From positions 180,639,596-180,703,595 of the forward strand of contig NC_090321.1 in assembly GCF_040869045.1 (NCBI RefSeq): DNA of 64,000 nucleotides. Reading direction: 5' to 3'. The DNA is from Eurosta solidaginis (taxonomy: Eukaryota; Arthropoda; Insecta; Diptera; Tephritidae). The notes under the pieces were generated by a model that saw only the letters and a list, made by a program, of their open reading frames with translations, ran no database searches and had not been told where the DNA came from. Positions 57,101-64,000 of this stretch are shown here, piece by piece. Each line of letters starts with the position of its first letter. Positions within the stretch are counted from its first letter, which is position 1. A program made the translations under genes and the position numbers.

Positions 57101-60100
57101 CTTATGGTGTGAGACACAATTTTAAGAAAAATAAGACTCAATTCAAGAAAATTAGTAATCGACTATATCATGTCTATGTTATCTCAATTGATTTTCGGGT
57201 GTAGGAAAATTTTGAAACATGAAAATTTCAAAATGCGATATCTCAACGAAAAAATTGAACGCCATTTGAAAGAAGAAGACTTGTGTTTAAAGATACCATC
57301 CTTTAATTTTGGTGAAAGAAAACAACTGCAAGGCTACATAACCTCAAATATGGGCAAAAGCGGTGTTTTATGCACTTTTAGGTTAGGATATCTGAGGCTA
57401 GATTTGGATTTAGCGCATCATAAACCTTCGGAAATATATAGTCTGGTTTCTGGGTCTGAATGTTGGTTTTTATTGTTGTTATCATTAACTTGCACTGTTC
57501 AACTATAATTAATATTTCAAAAATTTTCCATCTCTTCACTCAGCTCGTTCTACGAAAAGTTTTCACGACGCATTGGCGATGAAGACATTGGCTCCGATTG
57601 TCGCGCTGAAGTATTTTACTTTCCTCCCGATGCCGCTTTACGCTACTGTCCCAAATTGGATTACAAAAAACTAATGCAAATGCATGGAAATATGGCCGAG
57701 TTGCAGTACAATTTATATCGTGGACGTTTGCCTTTTGGCGTGGATAGTGAACCATGTCCGGGTTTTGCAAGTGGTATTGGCGAAGCCGCTGTCATTGCAT
57801 CGGGCACACCACGTCATCTCAATCGATTGCATATACTTTTCAATAATAGTCTAAATGAGGAGCAATCGATGAATCGACTATTTCGTATGGTGAGTTCGAG
57901 TTTAACAAGGTTTCAAAATACTAAATTTTTTTTCTCATTTTCCTTTAGGGCATTCACACAATTTTAGCCATACCTCAGTATTTTATTAATGATAAATTTT
58001 TGGTGGATGTTATGGATGGTCACATTGGCGCGCAGGAGTTGAATTGCGCTTACTGGGGTTTGCAAAATAAATATGCTGGTGTTGTGCCACCGATGAGGCG
58101 GAATGAGAAGACTTTTGATCCGGATTTTAAATTCTATCGGGGTCTAAATCCTGAGAAGCCGAATACAGTGTAAGTATTTGGGAAATTATCATGTATTCAA
58201 TCACCGAGTGATTTGGAAGGTGCAAAGGCTAGCAATCCTGGTGCTATAATGTGCGGTGAGCAGCGACTCTCAAGATGGCTTAAGCGTCTTCTGTCACTTG
58301 GCACCTCTGCAAAGGTTCTCAGACTGATAAAATCCAGAGAAATCAGCTTGATCTTTGCACTTAAAAAACAGAAATGCCAAAACTGACCTAACGTCCAATA
58401 CAAACTTTTTTGCGGCAGCTTTTGCATACAGAACTGAGTTTCCTCGAGGCATCTGCTATGAAATCAGTCGAACTGACTCCTTATTCTCTTGCTTACAGTA
58501 CATAGATTGAGTAGCTATACTGCTGCAGGACAGTGCGGTTTCATATAACAATGTAGTCTTCTATCTTCGTTAACAGCCAGAATGCCTTACGGGCATTAAA
58601 ATCTAACTTGATAAAATCGTATATCTTGCAGAGGCTCGCTAGCGTTTATAGGGCATCTTCACAGCAATGTTGTAGGGAATTAATTTGCTGATGAGATGAC
58701 CCGGAAAGGTTCCAAAATGGCTATGAGCGAGGCAGGTAGCTCCGTATTTTCGTCACTGGATTAACTTTTGAGGATAATCGTGGAGCTAAAATATAATTAA
58801 AACGATATTGCCAATTGTGAGGACTTAAAGTCTCATTTGCATAGAAAATGAATGAGCGTAATTCATTATCTGAAGAATTTTGCTTTGAGAGCACTTGCCA
58901 AAGGCATCGCAGTTCACTTTACTATTGCAAAAACTGCGTCTCATACCAAAAAATTCCCTCTGCAGAAACTGTCACAACGATGAGAAAGAGGAGTAAATTA
59001 ATTACATTTTTTAGCAAGGTGAAGGACTCCAGAGCCGATGACTCAGATTTCCGTTTTTTTCGGCAATCTGTCAGATGTAGCATGATATTTCGCTCCTGCT
59101 TAAATTCACAGTGCAAAACAAGTGGCGGTTAATAAGAAAGTAACTGATTGCATATTTTTATCGTTAGCCCTTAACCACGATGGGAAGGTGGGAGTAGGTA
59201 ACTTTTTTTTTTTTTTTTGAAGCTTATATCAAGGGGAAATATTGCCAATGCGCAGTGCAATAAACCATTTGACGCCTTCGTGTGTTTATTTTCCCAGACT
59301 ATTGGACTCATGTGCTGATCCTCTTCAGAAATTACCCAGCACTTCAGTATCAGCCTTATGTGGGTGCGAAGGCACAGGGATATTGAAGGCAACTTTATAG
59401 CTGATGAGCCGGCTCAGAGGCGAACTATCGCCTCAATCCTACCTGAGAATGGTGTAGCTATAGCCTCTTTTAAGCTTAGTTTTGCCTTTCTATGAAAAAG
59501 GACGCACAAAACCAATTTTGAGCCATAATCGGCCTTGGTAAGGTTTCTCATTGGAAACTCTACGGTAAGTACTCTCTCGGCTAGGATGTGCATCAAATAA
59601 TATGATTACTGTCTGAGCTGATGATATAATAAGGAAGAGGAAGGCGTGCAGCATCTACTACATATTTGACTAACACTAAGCAGAAGGCTACTGCCTGTTC
59701 TGGCTTAAAGGGCGTTCGCTCAATTTATTGGCTCCTCGGCGTGGTTTAACTCAGGTAAACTTATACAGAAGGAGTTAGAGATCATATATGCCCACAATGT
59801 GCCCATTCTTCTTAGCTCCAGTGGTCTTGGTTTTGACATCAGCCATCCTTTCACCGTTTCATATATTTTGCTTTTACCGTGAGCTGAAAACTCCCGGCAG
59901 GGTGTGTGCGTGTGCCTGACTTAAATTTCACCAACGTTCTCCTGTATAGAAAGTCCACTTATATCCTTCAATTTGGGAATCTTTTGTAGAAAGGTGAAGA
60001 GTATCTGACAAATGGTTACCATGTCTTGTGTGTTTTTAAGCCCATTTTAGTTATCCGTAAAGCCATATGGCCACTTAGTCGATTATCTAGATCCGTCGGC

Positions 60101-62625
60101 TTGATATATGGCTAACTGCATCAGGCAATCAGGCTTTAAACTGAAAATTTAATCTAAATCCACTCAACATTTCAATACACTTTTATCTTCGTTGAGTCCC
60201 CAAAAAAATATTAACAAGCCGTTGCCCATCAGCATCTCATGGCACAGCGAATAAAGCTCACAAATTCAGCCGCTAGCAAAAGAATTCGCCAATATCCTAC
60301 AGCTTAAAGCACAAAAACGCTAAAATCGCAACAGATTTTTCACACGCAAACATGCATAGTCTACGTATGTATGTGTAACCAACAAGCGAAATGCTAAGCT
60401 GGTCAGAGAAAACGAACTAGAATTTTCTGACTGTAACCGAAGTGGTCCGAAATAGATCATACTTGAAGCAACTAAAATGGATTTTTGGTTTTAAAATAAT
60501 GATATTCTGTAAATATTAAAGAAAAATGTATGCTCACGGCGCTCATTCCTGTGTTCGTATGGTACAACAGGAACCTCTGTCATGCCAACAGCCTTCACTG
60601 ATCGTCTAATATTGACGGAAATCTGTTATTTCAGCAAACTTCCTTGGTATGTGACTTTAACACCGTTTTTGTTAAAGTATGCATCTCCGCCTAGGTTTTC
60701 GGGGAATACACAATATAAGCGTTAGTGTCTTTGCTTAACTGTAGTGTAACGTGTTCTAATACACGTGGTAAAAGCGATACGAGAAATTAAAACCGAAGCC
60801 AGAACCGCAACAAGACGGCTGTTATCAATTGGTTAGCGATCTGTTATCTGTTTGCTATCGACTAATTCTGGGCGTCTTATCGAGTTATCGAATTGCTAGC
60901 GCAGTGTTACCATCAATAAAAAAGACTATCGATAATTTACCGATTTTTTATCGACGAGTTATCGGTTTTTTGTCAAACATATATCGAAAATGCTATCATT
61001 AAGTTATTGAAAAGTTATCGAAGTGCTATCAATTTTCTACCGCTGTGTTATCGAAAATTTATCTATATCTAATCGATTAGTTATGGATTGGTTACGGGAG
61101 TGCTACCACGTCGATAACCAATTTGTTATCGACAACTAATCGGTCTTAATAAAACAGATACCGATAACGCTTTGATATAAAAACAAACACACATCTGTAT
61201 TCCGTCGATAGCACGACGTTAATTTCATTATCGATAATAAGCCGACGAATATGAGGTTTACATTTTCTTAATTTTTTATGTAATTCTCTTTCTGAACCTG
61301 TTCATAACTTGTGGATTTGACTGCAGGGTATAAGCCATCCATAGTTGCTGGTGGGTGCGTATCTATGTATGTTTCATAGAGACGCAGTGAACCAGAGAGT
61401 TGTTGTAACTCGTTTTGACCCATCATGAATAAAAGTCTAAGCAAATACAAATACATACACATTTATCCTATATAAATGCAAAGTTTCTATCAATTTTATT
61501 GGACGTGCGGGCCGAGTTTTACGTAGCTTTAGCTGGCCATCAATGCTTTCATCAAAGCATCAATTAAATAGTTTACGTTGTGTAGATTGGTAAACTGTAT
61601 CTCTTTAGTTTAGTATAGAATATCTGGAAAGTGCAGGTATGGATATAATCTTAGTATGAACTCACATTTGTACATTTTTTTGTGAACAGGAAATTGCTTT
61701 CGGAAATACTGGGCTTTCAATTTTATCGAGCATTTTGTTTGGCCAGTGAGCAATATCGACCTGGTGATCCGGAGTATCCATTGCACAATTGCGATTTTTA
61801 TGGCAGCAAGAAGGCGGGCACTTTAATGAAGTACGTAAACAAAATGCACAAAGTTGTGTATGTATATATGTATAATTGTAGTTATATATGAGTGACATTG
61901 AAACAAGTTGTAAGGCTTTTTTTTATATTTGCATTGTCATACCTTCAGGGAGATAATGGAAGCTGGTGCAACGAAGCATTGGCGCGATTTATTGGAAATA
62001 GCCACCGGTGATCGCAAGCTGAGCGGAAAAGGTGTTATGGAATATTTTGCGCCACTCTACACTTGGTTGAAGGAACAAAATAAACAAAATGATGTGGAGC
62101 CTGGTTGGGAAACGGGGACAAGTGAGTTCTTTTTTTTTAGCAATAAATGAGATTTGTGATGCTTTGCAATTTTCAAAAATTTTCTATAAAAAGTACGTTA
62201 ATTTTATCAAGACCTGTGAGCGAGAACTTAGCTTTTATTCAGTAGTTGGAACAAAATCTAGAGTACTCAATTTTTTTTTTACTTTAAGTCATATGACACA
62301 CACTTATCCAGCAATGACAGTTTTAACCAAATTTCGTCAATAGTTCTTTCTTTTATTTTCAATAATACTCATAAAAACCTTTTAATAATTTTGTAATTGA
62401 AACTATATAAACCAATCTCAAAAATATCTTCGAAAAAGTTTGAAAATTCCAAAAAATTTTAGAAAAATTTCGAACCTTTGTTTTTTTTTTTTGGATTTAA
62501 TAAATATATGCAAGCACATTTTTGAGCACAGCATTAACTGTCGATTCTGGTCGTTTACATAATAATTAAACTATCGACTTTATTCTTTTACAGGATGCAG
62601 CAAGGATTATTACAGCCCAACATAG
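42150..62625 (+). CDS. gene B: secreted ACE-like protein, predicted catalytically inactive
   Basis: Nine coding exons join to 665 codons: 42150-42191, 42259-42771, 42848-43013, 54964-55327, 57544-57889, 57949-58169, 61690-61830, 61949-62121 and 62594-62625. Every intron is GT/AG and phases agree. The protein is a full-length peptidase M2 homologue. A hydrophobic stretch (LQLPLLLFIYIKILA, residues 15-29) after a basic start gives a signal peptide; no other membrane span is seen. HEMGH is replaced by GNMAE (410-414) and the third-ligand HE by AS (437-438), so zinc cannot be bound in the usual way. The structural EPCPGF and NCDFY segments remain. It follows gene A in the same direction and shares its intron pattern, so the two arose by tandem duplication; sequence divergence implies this is old. 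Orthology to a particular fly Ance gene is unresolved. Confidence 0.92.
42259..42771 (+). CDS. gene B coding exon 2
   Basis: 513 nt between acceptor TTTCAG and donor GTGAGT. Supplies the signal-peptide core, a Ser/Thr/Asn-rich linker (about residues 35-55) absent from gene A, and the first helical part of the ACE fold, ending in the VCSLSDC Cys pair. Confidence 0.9.
42848..43013 (+). CDS. gene B coding exon 3
   Basis: 166 nt after acceptor CTTTAG, ending at donor GTTAGT. Encodes LADLEYFWRQWRTVLAD, aligning with YYWKEWR of gene A. The intron that follows is 12 kb. Confidence 0.9.
43965..46590 (-). mobile_element. Helentron-like element, copy 2, carrying a nested Helitron
   Basis: Reverse orientation relative to copy 1. 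Its 3' end is on the left: AACAAGTAAGGAAGG, then the perfect hairpin GTTCGG-GTGTAA-CCGAAC and TACTCAGCTGAG. The 5' end is near 46590 (CTCAACTGAGTATAATC). A central array of about four 130-bp units lies at 44100-44600. Without the nested Helitron at 45201-45911 it is about 1.9 kb. No coding sequence. Confidence 0.7.
45201..45911 (-). mobile_element. non-autonomous Helitron, copy 3, nested
   Basis: The - strand starts TCTATATATGTAAAATTG at 45911 and ends GGATCTGCTAG at 45201. A hairpin GGCAGA-ACAATG-TCTGCC lies 11 bases before the end. It sits between A (45200) and T (45912). The sister element at about 48210 shows the unfilled site, GTATTTTG, with no bases gained or lost. It contains the same AGTCCCAGTC stretch (45470-45550) as copy 1. 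Confidence 0.85.
46600..48895 (-). mobile_element. Helentron-like element, copy 3
   Basis: The fullest copy. The left (3') end has hairpin GTTCGG-ATGTAA-CCGAAC and TACTCAGTTGAG; the right (5') end is CTGCTCAACTGAGTATAAA near 48892. It holds a central array of seven 130-bp units (about 46720-47640) and long conserved flanks with GTGGGCGTGG phrases. It abuts copy 2 head to tail. ORFs inside are chance translations. Confidence 0.7.
46720..47640. repeat. 130-bp minisatellite inside Helentron-like copy 3
   Basis: The marker AAGGTGGACCAGGGGTGAC recurs at about 46821, 46951, 47081, 47210, 47340 and 47470, with a diverged one near 47600. Steps are 129-130 bp. Each unit also has TATCGCCATAA, TTTGTTTGTACGATATGGG and TCAAATGAAAGGTGTTAATG. 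A shorter array of the same unit is in copy 2. Confidence 0.85.
48896..49640. other. gene B intron 3: no recognised gene
   Basis: Contains a GC-rich patch at about 49070-49150 (repeated GCCGCC/GCCGAT) and otherwise AT-rich DNA. No family recognised. Confidence 0.3.
49790..50420. repeat. TTATCGATA-rich stretch followed by CCGAAATA-type stretch
   Basis: 49790-50060 has loose repeats of AGTTATCGATA and TTCGATAAC. 50085-50420 has loose repeats of CCGAAATA, AGTCTCGAA and ATGATCCC, matching the style of 35440-36075. Both are degenerate and noncoding. Confidence 0.5.
50421..52379. other. gene B intron 3: no recognised feature
   Basis: AT-rich intron sequence with short TATG and CA microsatellites near 50910-50930 and 51105-51120. 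The only ORF above 60 codons (51753-51941) matches no family I know. Confidence 0.35.
52380..53268 (-). mobile_element. RTE-like LINE fragment
   Basis: The 3' end lies at ACTTACTTAATTGGCGC near 52374-52390, in the same sequence as the scrap at 30069-30125. Upstream on the - strand are frames 52557-52883 and 52909-53268. These have LMVNEDKTKYLLSP, VYLGTSIN, SLIVPVLLYGAEAWTM, FERKVLRKIYG and RLRWLCHVMRM, typical of RTE-type reverse transcriptase C-termini. The catalytic palm is missing and a frame break separates the two parts. Confidence 0.78.
53380..54050. repeat. degenerate CAGTCYCAGTC-type repeat
   Basis: Numerous imperfect copies of a short unit around AGTCTCAGTC, CAGTCCCAG and CCTAGTCTCAGCC. 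It resembles, in more diverged form, the AGTCCC stretches inside the Helitrons at 19207-19295 and 45470-45550. The ORFs on both strands here are low-complexity translations. Confidence 0.6.
54375..54744. mobile_element. 370-bp MITE flanked by TA, TIR CCCTGCAAAAAT
   Basis: The left end CCCTGCAAAAATCGCG (54375) and, in reverse, the right end CCCTGCAAAAATGGTT (54744) are flanked by TA at 54373-54374 and 54745-54746. A second copy of the right terminus sits just inside (about 54702-54718). GGAGTACT phrases and a perfect hairpin (about 54392-54422) lie within. The TA duplication suggests Tc1/mariner-type mobilisation, by inference. It ends about 220 bp before gene B exon 4. Confidence 0.8.
54964..55327 (+). 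CDS. gene B coding exon 4
   Basis: 364 nt after acceptor CATAG; donor GTAAGT. Encodes YYDTDNFQRELEDVV, LYKELHAYLLKCVR, IPAHVLEQIVRQAW and FFESIGLNQMS, aligning with the middle of ACE (HAFVRR and PAHLLGDMWAQ in human ACE). Confidence 0.93.
55328..56700. other. gene B intron 4, left part: no gene
   Basis: No coding sequence recognised. Two long poly-T tracts near 56598-56633 precede the inverted repeat. Confidence 0.35.
56711..57456. repeat. inverted repeat with arms of about 250-270 bp
   Basis: The left arm (about 56711-56985) and right arm (about 57210-57456) are reverse complements with perhaps 80 percent identity. Shared phrases include CCCAGAAACCGGACTATATA, GAGGTTATGTAGCCTTGCAG and AAGTCTTCTTCTTTCAAATG. 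A 225-bp spacer lies between. Read outward from the spacer, both arms translate to related peptides (HLKEEDLCLK, LQGYITSNM), a consequence of the shared sequence. It is probably a foldback transposon. Confidence 0.75.
57544..57889 (+). CDS. gene B coding exon 5 (degenerate zinc site)
   Basis: 346 nt between acceptor ACTCAG and donor GTGAGT. Carries GNMAE (57686-57700) at the HEMGH position and ASGIGE at the HEAIGD position. It has the same length and phase as gene A exon 3. Confidence 0.93.
57949..58169 (+). CDS. gene B coding exon 6
   Basis: 221 nt after acceptor CTTTAG; donor GTAAGT. Encodes QYFINDKFLVDVMDG and CAYWGLQNKYAGVVPP. The substrate-contact KFH of active ACE is KFY here, as in gene A. 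Confidence 0.92.
58170..61689. other. gene B intron 6, with a TTATCGATA-rich stretch
   Basis: 3.5 kb without a recognisable gene. From about 60830 to 61245 are loosely repeated phrases such as AGTTATCGAA, TATCGATAA and CCGATAACG, ending CATTATCGATAATAAGCCG, as in gene A intron 5. Poly-T occurs near 59205-59218. Confidence 0.45.
61690..61830 (+). CDS. gene B coding exon 7
   Basis: 141 nt between acceptor AACAG and donor GTACGT. Encodes LGFQFYRAFCLAS and LHNCDFYGSKKAGTLM, the conserved Cys pair region. Confidence 0.92.
61949..62121 (+). CDS. gene B coding exon 8
   Basis: 173 nt after acceptor TTCAG; donor GTGAGT. Encodes AGATKHWRDLLEIATG and VMEYFAPLYTWLKEQN, the C-terminal ACE helices. Confidence 0.91.
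62594..62625 (+). CDS. gene B coding exon 9 (C-terminus and stop)
   Basis: Acceptor TTACAG, then RCSKDYYSPT and TAG at 62623-62625. It parallels the short last exon of gene A. An AATAAA lies at 62734-62739. Confidence 0.78.
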
Positions 62626-62739
62626 AATTAATTTAGGCAACGTCCGGTTTATTACGATGGAACTTCTTTTTTTAATTATGTAATCGCAATTTGAAAAAAT
62701 ATATTTTGAAGAACCACAAAAGCATAAAAATCAAATAAA

Positions 62740-63230
62740 TTTCCCAATATTCTCAATTATGCTTCAACAGTTTTTTCCAGTTTTATAAAACGTAAAACTC
62801 GCACTTCTTTTTTATCTCACAGGACACAAATAACATGAATAAAAAAATTGAGCTTACATTTTAGACCATTAAGCAATTTTTGAATCTTTTTTGAAATAAA
62901 TTGGAAACCGCTCAATTTATTATTGGGTATTTTAATTTTAAAAGGTTCAAATTTTGAACTTATTTGAGCAAAAACTCTAAAATCACAAAATTACTTTAAA
63001 ACAAACCCAAAAAAAAAGTTTCAAAAATCTATAAATTGAAACTTGTATACATTCTAGGTATAAAAGAAAACCCAAAATCTTAAACTCGTAACTGAAAATT
63101 TAGAAATAACAAATGTCATTTGTGAAAAGTGCCGCAAGTCATAGATTCCCTTTCGAAATATTTTCTTATATGTACATGTAAGGTGTTATTATATGTTTTG
63201 TTGCACATATATCATGGCCCAGTAGGTAGA
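62740..63230. other. 3' flank of gene B
   Basis: Very AT-rich, beginning at the AATAAA (62734-62739). No gene seen. Confidence 0.4.
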
Positions 63231-63239
63231 GCACACTAC

Positions 63240-63483
63240 TGTAATTCGGAGCACGCCGGTTCGGACATATTGGCCGAAAAACATCTGAAAGGCAGATGAA
63301 TTTTCACTCAGAAATACACTCGGAGTGTTTGGCAAATTCAGCCGAGGGGTGACCCTGATCAGAAAAACTATTTTCCAATTAAAAAAGCTTTTTTTCTAAA
63401 CTTTTGACGCTGCTTTGCTCGAGCCTTGAACCCAGTATCAGTGTGATAGGCGGAGAAGGCTACCACCACACCACAGCGGCCGC
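63240..63483 (-). mobile_element. tRNA-derived SINE, copy 4
   Basis: Shares AGAAATACACTCGGAGTG, GCCGAGGGGTGACC and, on the - strand at about 63430-63483, the head GGTGTGGTGGTAGCC with a GGTTCAAGGC B-box-like sequence. The left tail part is replaced by other DNA. Just left of it (63216-63272) is another tRNA-like phrase on the + strand. Confidence 0.6.
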
Positions 63484-64000
63484 CAAGTCAAATAGATTTT
63501 AAGATGAAACTTTTTTCAAATAAAATTAAATTTTTTTCAGGTCAGATGACATTTTCAAACCACAGGAAACTTGTTTCATGTCAAACACAACTTTTTTAAA
63601 ACCAAATAAATAAATAAATAATAAAGTAGAATACAAATTTTTTTCATCTCAAATGAAACTTTTTTCAAATCAAATTAATTTTAAGTATAATTAAAATTTG
63701 TTCATATCAGATTAAACAAACGAAGTTAAAGTTCAATCTCAAACTTTATATCAAGACTTAAAGTCTATAAATCAAATTGAGTGTTTTCCCAGTAAAGTTA
63801 GGTTTCTCAAGTATAAAGAGTTTAGACCCAGAAAGGCTCGCTTTCAACTCCATATAAGGTGTAATGCGAAAAAATCTAATCGCATTTCAAATCCCTAAAA
63901 ACCTTAAGCAAATGTTCGTTTCAGGGGTTTATTTTCGACTACATCTAATAAAAGTTCCAACAGGCGATGTAAAAAAATTTATCAGAAATTAAACTGATTC
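63484..64000. repeat. degenerate TTTTTTCAAATCAAATGAAAC-type repeat and flank
   Basis: From about 63500 to 63720, imperfect copies of a phrase near CAAATGAAACTTTTTTC recur. Beyond 63730 nothing is recognised up to the window end. Confidence 0.45.

Noticed and set aside
59171..59596. Two - strand ORFs of 60-73 codons in gene B intron 6
   Set aside because: No recognisable domain and no splice-linked partner; likely chance.
63216..63272. tRNA-like phrase on the + strand (GGCCCAGTAGGTAGAGCAC ... GGTTCGGAC)
   Set aside because: It has A- and B-box-like sequence but no believable acceptor stem or anticodon arm, and sits at the edge of a SINE. It is treated as retroposon debris, not a tRNA gene.

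Overview
This window looks like nuclear DNA from a higher (brachyceran) fly, plausibly a tephritid fruit fly. It carries intron-containing insect genes with canonical GT/AG splice sites, is AT-rich, and is crowded with non-LTR retrotransposons, Helitrons, Helentron-like repeats, SINEs and foldback elements of the kind seen in flies. The order is fairly secure; the family is inference.

Only two host genes can be supported, both on the + strand and both angiotensin-converting-enzyme-like proteins (peptidase family M2). Gene A (coding 12119-24763, 7 coding exons, 628 codons) and gene B (coding 42150-62625, 9 coding exons, 665 codons) are adjacent tandem paralogues. Three matching exons have identical lengths (346, 221 and 141 nt) and identical phases, and both open with a 42-nt signal-peptide exon. 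Both have lost the HEXXH zinc-binding motif and the third zinc ligand, by different substitutions, while keeping the fold-defining sequence. They are therefore predicted secreted pseudo-peptidases.

Layout. 1-1050: no gene. 1050-4140: degraded CR1/Jockey-group LINE (- strand). 4140-6110: little recognisable. 6117-7804: LOA-type LINE 3' part split by a 390-bp retroposon with a 9-bp target duplication. 7974-8516: solo LTR. 8880-11360: ACCGGTTA-rich minisatellite split by a LINE fragment with a 10-bp target duplication. 11490-11822: tRNA-derived SINE. 12119-24763: gene A, whose 9.6-kb intron 3 holds a Helentron-like element, two Helitrons placed end to end and a long-TIR MITE. 24764-42149: intergenic, holding a near-complete LOA-type LINE, a Helitron with a helicase remnant, a LINE with a stem-loop-rich 3' region, SINEs, a 640-bp foldback element and a jockey-like element containing four 165-bp tandem repeats. 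42150-62625: gene B, whose 12-kb intron 3 holds two abutting Helentron-like copies (one with a nested Helitron), an RTE-like fragment and a TA-flanked MITE. 62626-64000: 3' flank with a SINE and short degenerate repeats.

The window shows a tandem pair of presumed catalytically dead secreted ACE homologues in a locus expanded by transposons. Every retrotransposon reading frame seen is broken, so no autonomous element is evident. All functional statements rest on reading motifs by eye; no database search or computed alignment was possible.
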